64,000 bases of DNA from JALHVH01 sp964585685 (GTDB lineage Bacteria; Acidobacteriota; Aminicenantia; Aminicenantales; Saccharicenantaceae). The position numbers and the translations under genes are program-made. The notes beneath the pieces are model-generated. The model did not search any database, was not told where the DNA came from, and worked only from the letters and a program-made list of their open reading frames with translations. The DNA is taken from NCBI GenBank assembly GCA_964585685.1, contig CAZPEP010000068.1, positions 62,001 to 126,000 on the forward strand, written 5' to 3'. Shown piece by piece: positions 26,477-34,183 of this stretch; the first letter of the stretch is position 1, and the number at the start of each line of letters is the position of its first letter.

Positions 26477-27543
26477 GCCGTACGAGACGGTTCTTCAAGT
26501 ACTGGCTTCCGCCTATCCTCTGGATGGCGTTCTTTTTTCCGGTCGGTAACCGATTCCTTGGCAGCAGCATCACTTATGAGATATCGACCGCGGTGTTCCG
26601 ATGGCTTTTTCCCCACGCGTCCGAAGCGGCTATCGGCTTGTTCTACATCATCTTTCGGAAGTCCCTGCACATCATCGAGTATGGCGTCCTGGCCTATCTT
26701 CTTTATCGCGCCTTTCGGGGGCCCGAAGCCCGGAAATGGAATCCGGGCTGGGCGCTCCGAGCGGGCCTCGTCTCCGTCGCCTACGGCTTCCTGGACGAAT
26801 ACCTCCAGAGCTTCGTTCCGAACCGGAACGGGAGCCCTATCGATTGGGGCATCGATACGGCCGGCATCGCGGCCGTGTTGGGGACGAAGTTTCTGCGGCG
26901 GAACAGCTCGAAGCCCGGCCCGTTCGCCAGAGCCCTGTTCCTCAAGCGGCCCTTCGATATCGCGCTGTCCTTCGTAGGGTTGGTCTTGTCCTCCCCGCTC
27001 TGGATCCTCTTCGGGCTCTTGATATGGCTGCAGGACAGGGGGCCCGTCTTCTACAGGCAGGAACGGGTTGGGAAAAACGGGCGAATCTTCGAAGCCATGA
27101 AGTTCCGCTCGATGATCGTGGACGCCGAAAAGGGGAGGGGGGCTGTCCAGGCCGTCGAAAACGACCCCCGGGTGACGAGGCTCGGCCGTATTTTGAGGGC
27201 TACCGCAATGGACGAGCTTCCCCAGCTCTGGAACATCTTCAAGGGCGACATGAGCTTCGTCGGTCCCCGGGCCCTGAGACCCCACGAGAAAGAGGTTCAC
27301 GGGAACCCGGACACGAGGGCCATCGAGGAAATCCCTGGCTACAATCAGCGCCACGCCGTCAGGCCGGGCCTGACGGGTTTGACCCAGGTCTACCTCCCCG
27401 GCGAGACTCCGCGGCGGAAGAAGTTCCGCTACGACCTCCTCTATATTCGGAAGCGGTCCTTCTGGCTCGACCTGAAACTCATCGTCCTATCGTTCTGGAT
27501 CACCTTCAGGGGAAAATGGGAGTCGAGGTCGCGAAAGGTATGA
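26473..27543 (+). CDS. VanZ-like domain fused to polyprenyl-phosphate glycosylphosphotransferase
   Basis: A 356-residue two-domain protein. Residues 1-145 are a VanZ-like membrane domain: HIIEYGVLAYLLYRAF and DEYLQSFVPNRNGSPIDWGIDTAG keep the family's histidine, glutamate and DE/D pattern. Residues 155-356 are a bacterial sugar transferase (PF02397 type): one membrane segment, YRQERVGKNGRIFEAMKFRSM, DELPQLWNIFKGDMSFVGPR and VRPGLTGLTQVY. The enzyme part moves a sugar-1-phosphate to undecaprenyl phosphate and starts the repeat unit. The usual PglC-like core is normally preceded by a membrane domain of another family, so the VanZ fusion is notable. ATGA overlap with the previous gene. Confidence 0.88.
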   Translation: MSRTRRFFKYWLPPILWMAFFFPVGNRFLGSSITYEISTAVFRWLFPHASEAAIGLFYIIFRKSLHIIEYGVLAYLLYRAFRGPEARKWNPGWALRAGLVSVAYGFLDEYLQSFVPNRNGSPIDWGIDTAGIAAVLGTKFLRRNSSKPGPFARALFLKRPFDIALSFVGLVLSSPLWILFGLLIWLQDRGPVFYRQERVGKNGRIFEAMKFRSMIVDAEKGRGAVQAVENDPRVTRLGRILRATAMDELPQLWNIFKGDMSFVGPRALRPHEKEVHGNPDTRAIEEIPGYNQRHAVRPGLTGLTQVYLPGETPRRKKFRYDLLYIRKRSFWLDLKLIVLSFWITFRGKWESRSRKV

Positions 27544-27562
27544 CTTCGGCCGGGCGGACGGG

Positions 27563-27591
27563 TTGACAATCCCCGAGCGAATCGCTTAAAT
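27563..27591 (+). promoter_or_regulatory. Promoter of the flavoprotein gene within the polysaccharide locus
   Basis: Perfect -35 TTGACA (27563-27568), 17-base spacer, -10 TTAAAT (27586-27591). The start site would fall about five bases before the ATG at 27603, giving a nearly leaderless mRNA. Confidence 0.55.
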
Positions 27592-27602
27592 AAAGACAAA
27601 AA

Positions 27603-28775
27603 ATGAATAGCGCGGATGTTCTCATTGTCGGCGGCGGACCCAGCGGGCTCCGTCTGGCCGCCCGTTTGGCCGGGGCAGGGCTCCATGTCCGCCTCCTCGA
27701 AAAGAAGGACGGCATCGGTTCCAAGGTCGTCTGCACCGGGATCATTGGGAAAGAGGTTTTCGATTCCTTTGGGATGAACCGGGACTCCGCTCTGGGCGAA
27801 CTCCAGACCGTGAGGCTCGTTTCTCCCTTTGGCACTTCCGTTATCTATAGGCATCCCGACCCCTTCGCCTATGTTGTGGACAGGGAGCGGTTCGACCGGA
27901 ACCTGGCGGCTGAAGCCCAGAACAGGGGCGCCGATATCGAGCTCTCGGTGAAGGCTGAGGATATTCAGGTTTCCGGGGAGGGCGTCAGGATTCGCGCCAG
28001 GGGAACGGGCGGAAGCCGGAGTCTTTTTTCGGCCAGGATGGCCGTTCTGGCCTCCGGCATCGATTTCGGGCTTCATGCGAAACTCGGCCTCGGCAGGCCG
28101 AAGGAATATTTAAACGGGGCCCAGGTGGAGATCGAGACGGATGATCCCGCCGCGGCCGCGATCTTCGTTGGACGCGATGTCGCGCCCGGGGCCTTTGCCT
28201 GGATGGTCCCTTCCGGGCCAGCCCGTCTTAGGGTCGGCCTCCTGACACGGAACGAGCCGCGCGCTTATCTCGCGAGACTCGTCGGAGCGGCTTTCCCTGA
28301 GCGGTTCGGGGACGCCCCGCCCCCGGGGATCAGGATCAAGGCCATCGCCCAGGGGCTTCTATCGAAAACCTACGGCGAGCGCGTCATCGCCATCGGCGAG
28401 GCCGCCGGCCACGTCAAGACGACGACCGGCGGGGGAGTCGCCTACGGTCTGATGGGCGCCGATATCGCGGCGGACGTCATCGGCGAGTGCTTCGCCAAGA
28501 ACGCTTTCGCCGCGAAGAACCTGGCAATGTACGAGAAGGCCTGGCGGGCCGCCATGCAGAGGGAGATCGTCCTGGGGCGCATGGCCCGGAGGGTTTGCGC
28601 CCGCTTGACCGATGCCCAGATGGAAAAGATCTTCTACCTGGCCCAGACTGACGGGATCATTCCCATCATCCGCGAGAAAGGGGACTTCGACTGGCACGGC
28701 GACCTGATCCTGGCCCTGATCAAGAGGCTATCCTTCATGAAGGTCTTCCGGGGGATCCCCCAAGTCCGTCCATAG
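27603..28775 (+). CDS. Geranylgeranyl reductase-family FAD-dependent oxidoreductase
   Basis: A 390-residue flavoprotein. The N-terminal DVLIVGGGPSGLRLAARLA is the dinucleotide-binding fold, GAFAWMVPSG matches the YxWxFPK motif of geranylgeranyl reductases, and VIAIGEAAGHVKTTTGGGVAYGLMGA is the second FAD motif. Members saturate isoprenoid double bonds of lipids, quinones or polyprenyl carriers. In this position it could reduce the lipid carrier used by the polysaccharide pathway, but that is inference; menaquinone or another lipid is equally possible. It has its own promoter. Confidence 0.82.
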   Translation: MNSADVLIVGGGPSGLRLAARLAGAGLHVRLLEKKDGIGSKVVCTGIIGKEVFDSFGMNRDSALGELQTVRLVSPFGTSVIYRHPDPFAYVVDRERFDRNLAAEAQNRGADIELSVKAEDIQVSGEGVRIRARGTGGSRSLFSARMAVLASGIDFGLHAKLGLGRPKEYLNGAQVEIETDDPAAAAIFVGRDVAPGAFAWMVPSGPARLRVGLLTRNEPRAYLARLVGAAFPERFGDAPPPGIRIKAIAQGLLSKTYGERVIAIGEAAGHVKTTTGGGVAYGLMGADIAADVIGECFAKNAFAAKNLAMYEKAWRAAMQREIVLGRMARRVCARLTDAQMEKIFYLAQTDGIIPIIREKGDFDWHGDLILALIKRLSFMKVFRGIPQVRP

Positions 28776-28805
28776 CGCTGAAATCCCGATTTCCGGATCC
28801 GGACA

Positions 28806-28901
28806 ATGAAAAGACTCCTTCTCTCAAAATGGAAAGGCGTGTGGCCGTGGCTCGTCCTCGCTGCGGCGGCCTATTTTCTGGCAAAACAGATCGTCCAATG
28901 A
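28806..28901 (+). CDS. 31-residue single-span membrane peptide
   Basis: A very short open frame: basic start MKRLLLSKWKG, then WPWLVLAAAAYFLAK, which is long enough for one membrane span, and a short tail KQIVQ. Its TGA overlaps the ATG of the next gene as ATGA, the same coupling used between many genes of this locus, which argues that it is translated. The ribosome-binding site is weak (ccggatccgg). No family is recognised; such peptides often assist a neighbouring membrane complex. Confidence 0.45.
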   Translation: MKRLLLSKWKGVWPWLVLAAAAYFLAKQIVQ

Positions 28902-30160
28902 AAAAGCTCCGGCTCTTCGTCGCCGCGGTCTTGATGGCGGTTTCATGGGCGCCCGCCTTCGGACAGGACTATGTGAGCTTTCGGGCCGAGCGGAACGATG
29001 TCGTGACCCGGGCGAAACTGAGATTCGGGCCGCTCCGGTTCATTCCGGCGCTTCAATTGAGGAACATCGGGTATGACGATAACGTTTATTATCAGCGAAC
29101 CGACGAAATCCCGGTGGGGGACTATACCGGCACGGTTTCGCCGGAGATCAAGGGCTATCTCCTGTTGGGCCGCTCGATGATCCTGTCTTTCACGGAGAAC
29201 CCTGAATACCTATATTTCGCCAGGCAAACTCGTTTAAGGACGTTCACGAACAGTTATGCCCCGAGTCTGCGTTTGAATCTATTCAACCGAATCGCCCTTT
29301 CGGGCGATTACCATTATCGGAAGCATTTGCGAAGGGTTCTCAGCGAATTCTCGAGTCTCGTCACCGATACGACCAAGGGCACGACGGCCAGCTTCTTTTA
29401 TGAAACGCCGAGGGGGACGTCGATAGGAATGACGGGAACGATCGACCGCTTTTACTATGGGGATGTCGTCCTTCCCGATATTGAGGCCCTGTACTCGAGG
29501 ACCCTGAACCGGAAGGAAACGACGGGCAACGTCGAACTGTATTATCCGGTTTTCTCCGAGAGCTCGCTCTTTATGAAGATCGGCACAACGAAATATGAAT
29601 TTGAGCATCCTTCCTCCCGATGGCGGGATTCCCGGTCCGTCCAAGCTTCTATAGGCCTCCGTTTTCCCCTCACGGGGCGTGCGAGAGGGAGGCTGTCTCT
29701 TGGTTATAAAAAATTCACCCCCAACGAAGCCGGGCGCAAGAGTTATTCCGGGCTCGTCGCCGACACGGATATCAATTTCCTGTTTGGGCGGTTCAGCCTG
29801 CGCTTCGGCCTCGGCCGTGAAACCTATTTTTCCTATCTCGAGGACGCCTACTATTATGTCGAAAACAGGATGAGCCCTGGGATTTCTTTTTATCTGACCC
29901 GGCGGTTCAGGCTCGATTACAACTTCAGGCAGGGGTCGCTCAGATACCCGGAGCCGTTCCGGGTCAACGATCCCGAGGCCGGCCCCACGGAGATCGCCCG
30001 GCGGGACATCCACCGGACGCATTCGATCGGCCTTTCGATATTCTTCCTCCGTAAGACCGGTATCCAATTGAGCTACAATATCTTCGAGCGGAACTCCAAC
30101 GTTCCCGGCTACAACATGAACAGGAATTTTATAGGGCTCAGCCTGACCCAGGATTTCTGA
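28898..30160 (+). CDS. Outer-membrane beta-barrel protein of the polysaccharide locus
   Basis: A 420-residue protein with a signal peptide (about 1-22, LFVAAVLMAVSWAPAFG-Q). The remainder shows repeated alternating strands rich in Y, R and F (YFSYLEDAYYYVENR, LDYNFRQGSLRYPEP) and ends in a strand finishing with phenylalanine (LSLTQDF), the usual signal for barrel assembly. Similar barrels stand beside Wza-type export proteins in exopolysaccharide loci of several phyla. It may be the outer-membrane channel or a secretion aid. ATG overlaps the short peptide gene. Confidence 0.78.
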   Translation: MKKLRLFVAAVLMAVSWAPAFGQDYVSFRAERNDVVTRAKLRFGPLRFIPALQLRNIGYDDNVYYQRTDEIPVGDYTGTVSPEIKGYLLLGRSMILSFTENPEYLYFARQTRLRTFTNSYAPSLRLNLFNRIALSGDYHYRKHLRRVLSEFSSLVTDTTKGTTASFFYETPRGTSIGMTGTIDRFYYGDVVLPDIEALYSRTLNRKETTGNVELYYPVFSESSLFMKIGTTKYEFEHPSSRWRDSRSVQASIGLRFPLTGRARGRLSLGYKKFTPNEAGRKSYSGLVADTDINFLFGRFSLRFGLGRETYFSYLEDAYYYVENRMSPGISFYLTRRFRLDYNFRQGSLRYPEPFRVNDPEAGPTEIARRDIHRTHSIGLSIFFLRKTGIQLSYNIFERNSNVPGYNMNRNFIGLSLTQDF

Positions 30161-30182
30161 TCGCCGCATCAAGGAGAATGAT

Positions 30183-31028
30183 ATGGGCGCTAGATCGATC
30201 AAGTTCGCGATGGCGGGCCTCTTGGCCCTGTGTTCCGTCCTCCTGTCCGCGCAGGAGAAGTTCACCCAGGAATACCGGGTCGGGCCCAAGGACCTCCTCG
30301 AGATCGCCGTCTTCGGGGCGGACGAGTTGAGCCGGACGGTTCGCGTCTCCGAGGACGGGAAGGTCAGCCTTCCGCTCCTTGGCGAAGTGCTCGTCGATGG
30401 CTTGACGAAATCCGAGCTCGAGAAGAAGCTCGCCGACCTCCTGGGAGAGAAGTACGTCCAGAATCCGCAGGTGACCGTCTTCATTCGCGAATACCAGAGC
30501 AAGCGGGTCTCCGTCCTGGGCGCGATCGAAAAGCCTGGGCCCTACCAGCTCCTCGGCCGTCAGACGCTCATGCAGATCGTTTCGGAAGCGGGCGGCCTGA
30601 CCCGCGACGCCGGGAGCGACATCATCATTATCCGCCAGCTCCTCGACGGAACGAGTACCTCGCTCCGCATCTCCATCGACGACCTCTTCCTCAAGGGCGA
30701 CGCCAAGCTCAACGTCCCCTTGGAAGCGGGTGACATCGTTAACATTCCGGTGGACAAGATCGTGGCCGTTTACGTCTTTGGCCAGGTCAAGAACCCGGGC
30801 GCCCTTCAGGTCAAGAAGTCCGCGATCCCCACCCTCCTCCAGGCCATCGCCCAGGCTGGCGGCTTCACGGATCGGGCTTCCCGGGGCGGCGTCGTCATCA
30901 AACGGAAGGACGAGACCGGCAAGGCAAAAGAGATCAAGGTCAATGTGAGGAGCATCCTCAATAACAAACAGAAGGACGTCCCGCTCCTCGAGAACGACAC
31001 GGTCTACGTCCCGGAATCCCTCTTCTAA
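30183..31028 (+). CDS. Polysaccharide export protein (Wza-like, SLBB domains)
   Basis: A 281-residue periplasmic/outer-membrane export protein. Signal peptide at about 1-23 (LLALCSVLLSAQ). The Poly_export domain (YRVGPKDLLEIAVFGADELS...VSLPLLGEVLVDGLT) spans about 28-105, followed by two SLBB-type repeats (VSVLGAIEKPGPYQL and VYVFGQVKNPGALQV). No lipobox cysteine is visible, so it may not be a lipoprotein as E. coli Wza is. It sits directly before the Wzc kinase gene. GGAGAATG precedes the start. Confidence 0.92.
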   Translation: MGARSIKFAMAGLLALCSVLLSAQEKFTQEYRVGPKDLLEIAVFGADELSRTVRVSEDGKVSLPLLGEVLVDGLTKSELEKKLADLLGEKYVQNPQVTVFIREYQSKRVSVLGAIEKPGPYQLLGRQTLMQIVSEAGGLTRDAGSDIIIIRQLLDGTSTSLRISIDDLFLKGDAKLNVPLEAGDIVNIPVDKIVAVYVFGQVKNPGALQVKKSAIPTLLQAIAQAGGFTDRASRGGVVIKRKDETGKAKEIKVNVRSILNNKQKDVPLLENDTVYVPESLF

Positions 31029-31039
31029 GGAATACGGCC

Positions 31040-33358
31040 ATGAACACCACGCTCGAAAGAAAAGAGATCGACCTCCAGGAATATATCCACATCGTCCTGA
31101 AGAGGAAGAACATCCTCATCGCCTTCACGGCGGTCCTCCTCGTCTTCGTGGGGATCTTCTCGTTCACCGCGACGCGCCTCTATCGGGCCACAGCGACGAT
31201 CATGATCGACGAGCCCAGCTCGAACATGCTCAACATCCAAGACATCCTGAGCTCCGGGGCGTATTATCGGTCCGATTACCTGGGGACCTACTTCAGCACC
31301 CAGCTCAAGCTCCTCACGAGTCGGTCCCTGGCCGAGCGGGTGGCCAGGAAGATGAACTTCCCGACCCGACCTGAGTTCCAGGCAGCGGCGCGCCCCCGTC
31401 CGAACCCCCTCAAGGGCGTCAAGGACCTCGTCACCCTGCGCTGGCTCTTCGACTCGAAGAAGTCCGCCGCTCGTGGCGAACAGCCCCAGTACAAGCCGAG
31501 CCCCTATTCGGCCTATGCCTTCACGGTCCTCGGAGGGCTGAGCGTATCTCCCGTGGAGGAGACCCGGCTCGTCGACATCAGCTACACATCCACGCACCCG
31601 GTCCTTGCTGCGGACGTTGTGAATGCCCTGGTCGAGGAGTTCATCACCTACTCGATCGAGACGCGGTACGAGGCCACACAACAGGCCTCGGAGTTCTTGA
31701 GCCAGGAGATCGCCAAACTCCGCGACGACCTCGGCGCGAAGGAACGGGACCTCCAGAGGTACGGCGAGGAGAAGAAACTCCTCTTCCTCAATAAGGACGA
31801 GAGTTCGGTCGTCACCAAGTTCGCCGACGTGAGCTCGGCCCTGACGGAAGCCCAGGTTGACCGCATCAAGAAGGAATCCATGTTCCGGGAGTTGAAAGGT
31901 CTGAGCGTCGATACCCTGCCCCAGTTCATCGATAACTCCCTCATCCAGGGGCTCAAGACCTCCTACACCCAGACCAAGAACGCATACGACGAAAGGATTA
32001 AGGTCTTCAAGCCCGACTATCCCGAGATCATCAAGCTCAAGGCCCGGCTGGACAGCATGAAGTCCGAGCTCGAGAGCGAGATCCGCAAGGCCGTGGACGC
32101 CTCCGAGGCCGATTTCCGGGCTGCCCAGAAGAAAGAGGGCTCCCTCCAGAGCATGCTGGAGACGCAGAGGACCGAGGTGTCCAAGACCGACAGCAACGCC
32201 ATCCTGTACAACAGCCTGCGGATCGAGGTGGAGAACATGCGGAATCTCCTGAACTCCCTTACCGCAAAGCAGAACGAGACGCTCGTTTCGGCCCGGCTCG
32301 GGGGGCTCCGGACGAGCAATATCAAGATCATCGACAAGGCGCTCGTCCCCGGCGGTCCGTTCACGCCCGACACCCGGCGCAACCTCCTCATGGCCCTCCT
32401 CGTCGGCCTCATCGGGGGGCTCGGCCTCGTGTTCCTGGTCGAGTACCTGGACAACACGGTCAAGGGCCCCGAGGATGCCGAGAAGCTCACCGGCCTCCCG
32501 TCTCTTGGGATCATCCCGTTCCTCGAGCCCGGCGGCACGAAGAAGCGTGTCGATACTTACGGAGCCTATTCCTACGGGGCGGAGAACGCCCCGGCTTCGG
32601 AGACCATGCCCGAGGCGAGCGACATCGAGCTCATCAACCACCTCTACCCGAAGTTCTCGATCTCCGAGGACTACCGGACGGTCCGGACGTCCATCCTGTT
32701 CTCCAACGCCGACCGCCAGCCGAAGACGATCTGTTTCACGAGCACGATGCCGCAGGAAGGGAAGACGGCCACGGTCGGGAACATGGCTGTCTCGTTCGCC
32801 CAGCTCGAAGGCAAGGTCCTGCTTGTCGACTGCGACCTGCGCAAGCCGCGGCTCCACAAGGTCTTCAAGGTGCGGAACCTTGTCGGCCTGAGCGGCTGCC
32901 TGACGGGCAAGGTGACGTTCGACGACGCCGTCCAGAAGACGGCCATCGAGAACATCTGGATCCTTCCCAGCGGCCCGCATCCCCCAAATCCGGCCGAGCT
33001 TCTCAACTCCCGGCGGATGAAGGACCTCCTCGCCCTTGTCAAGGACCGGTTCGATTTCGTCCTCCTGGACACGCCCCCGGTCCTGGCCGTCATCGACCCG
33101 GTCATCATCAGCTCGCTCGCCGACTGCACGGTCGTCGTCATCCGGGCCGGAAAGACGACGCGCAAGCCGCTCATCCGGGCGGTCGAGGAGCTTCGCAAGA
33201 CCAAGTCCGATATCGTCGGCGTCGTCTTCAACGAGGTCAAGCTCGGTCGCCAGGGGGCCTCAGTGCCGTATTACCATTATTATCAGTACGAGTATTCCAC
33301 GAACCCGGAAGACCGGAAGAAGCTTCCGGACGGGAAGGACGCGCGCACCCGGGGATGA
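31040..33358 (+). CDS. Wzc-type polysaccharide co-polymerase with tyrosine autokinase domain
   Basis: A 772-residue protein. Residues 1-45 hold a short cytoplasmic tail and the first membrane segment; the periplasmic Wzz domain with long helices runs to about 455, where the second membrane segment (LLMALLVGLIGGLGLVFLVEYL) ends it. The C-terminal BY-kinase has Walker A STMPQEGKT, Walker A' LLVDCDLRKPRLHK and Walker B FVLLDTPPV. The tail contains YYHYYQYEY, a six-tyrosine cluster for autophosphorylation. It controls chain length and export through Wza, and is reset by the phosphatase encoded next (ATGA overlap). Confidence 0.94.
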   Translation: MNTTLERKEIDLQEYIHIVLKRKNILIAFTAVLLVFVGIFSFTATRLYRATATIMIDEPSSNMLNIQDILSSGAYYRSDYLGTYFSTQLKLLTSRSLAERVARKMNFPTRPEFQAAARPRPNPLKGVKDLVTLRWLFDSKKSAARGEQPQYKPSPYSAYAFTVLGGLSVSPVEETRLVDISYTSTHPVLAADVVNALVEEFITYSIETRYEATQQASEFLSQEIAKLRDDLGAKERDLQRYGEEKKLLFLNKDESSVVTKFADVSSALTEAQVDRIKKESMFRELKGLSVDTLPQFIDNSLIQGLKTSYTQTKNAYDERIKVFKPDYPEIIKLKARLDSMKSELESEIRKAVDASEADFRAAQKKEGSLQSMLETQRTEVSKTDSNAILYNSLRIEVENMRNLLNSLTAKQNETLVSARLGGLRTSNIKIIDKALVPGGPFTPDTRRNLLMALLVGLIGGLGLVFLVEYLDNTVKGPEDAEKLTGLPSLGIIPFLEPGGTKKRVDTYGAYSYGAENAPASETMPEASDIELINHLYPKFSISEDYRTVRTSILFSNADRQPKTICFTSTMPQEGKTATVGNMAVSFAQLEGKVLLVDCDLRKPRLHKVFKVRNLVGLSGCLTGKVTFDDAVQKTAIENIWILPSGPHPPNPAELLNSRRMKDLLALVKDRFDFVLLDTPPVLAVIDPVIISSLADCTVVVIRAGKTTRKPLIRAVEELRKTKSDIVGVVFNEVKLGRQGASVPYYHYYQYEYSTNPEDRKKLPDGKDARTRG

Positions 33359-34161
33359 TCGACCTTCACTGTCATATCCTGCCGGGCCTGGACGATGGGG
33401 CCAGGGACCTGGCCCATGCCGTTGCGATGGCCCGGATCGCCCGCGACGACGGCATCACGCATATCGCGGGGACGCCGCACCTGTACAAGGGGAGCTTCGA
33501 GTTCCCCGACCTCGGCGTGTTCGACGAGGCCCGTGACCGGCTTGCCGGAGCGCTTCGGGACGAGGGCATCGCCGTTACGATCCTGCCCGGGGCGGAGGTT
33601 CACATCACTCACGGCCTCCTCGGCGAGGTCCGGGCCCGCAGGAAGAGCCTGTCCCTCGCGGGAAGCGCCTACATCATCGTGGAATTCCCCCACGATCACG
33701 TCTTCTCCGGGGCGAAGGACCTGTTCTTTAACCTCATGAGCGAGGGTGTCATCCCGATCATCGCCCATCCCGAGAGGAACACGATGTTCGCCCGATCGCC
33801 CAAGCTCCTCTTCGAGCTGGTTGCCATGGGCGCCCTGGCCCAGGTGAACGCCGGGAGTCTGATGGATGCCCACGGCCTTGAGGCGCGCGAGGCGTCCCGC
33901 AAATTCCTGGAGCTGGTCCTTGCGCACTTCATCGGGAGCGACGGCCACAACACCCATTCCAAGGCTCCGAGGCTCGCGGCCGCCACGGAGATCGCCGCCG
34001 CGGTCATCGGTGAGGCCGGCGCCTCGGCCCTCGTTACGGGTAATCCCCTGGCCGTCATCGAGGATCGGGAGATCCCGTACCGTCCCGACCCTGTCGATCC
34101 CGTGGGGAAGGACAGGAAGCTCAAGTTGAGGATCCCCGGTTTCCTGAGGCCGGGAAAATGA
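33355..34161 (+). CDS. CpsB/YwqE-type PHP-domain protein-tyrosine phosphatase
   Basis: A 268-residue metal-dependent phosphatase of the PHP fold. Metal-binding motifs are visible in order: MIDLHCHILPGLDDGA, GTPHLY, LPGAEVHITH, IIAHPERN and IGSDGHNT. CpsB/YwqE enzymes dephosphorylate the tyrosine cluster of the cognate BY-kinase, here the protein encoded just upstream with a translationally coupled start. Cytoplasmic. Confidence 0.92.
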   Translation: MIDLHCHILPGLDDGARDLAHAVAMARIARDDGITHIAGTPHLYKGSFEFPDLGVFDEARDRLAGALRDEGIAVTILPGAEVHITHGLLGEVRARRKSLSLAGSAYIIVEFPHDHVFSGAKDLFFNLMSEGVIPIIAHPERNTMFARSPKLLFELVAMGALAQVNAGSLMDAHGLEAREASRKFLELVLAHFIGSDGHNTHSKAPRLAAATEIAAAVIGEAGASALVTGNPLAVIEDREIPYRPDPVDPVGKDRKLKLRIPGFLRPGK

Positions 34162-34183
34162 ACGTACCGGAGCACAGAGAACC

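Noticed and set aside
31025..32980. Long minus-strand open frame antisense to the Wzc gene
   Set aside because: Shadow of GC-biased codons; the Wzc frame is unmistakable.
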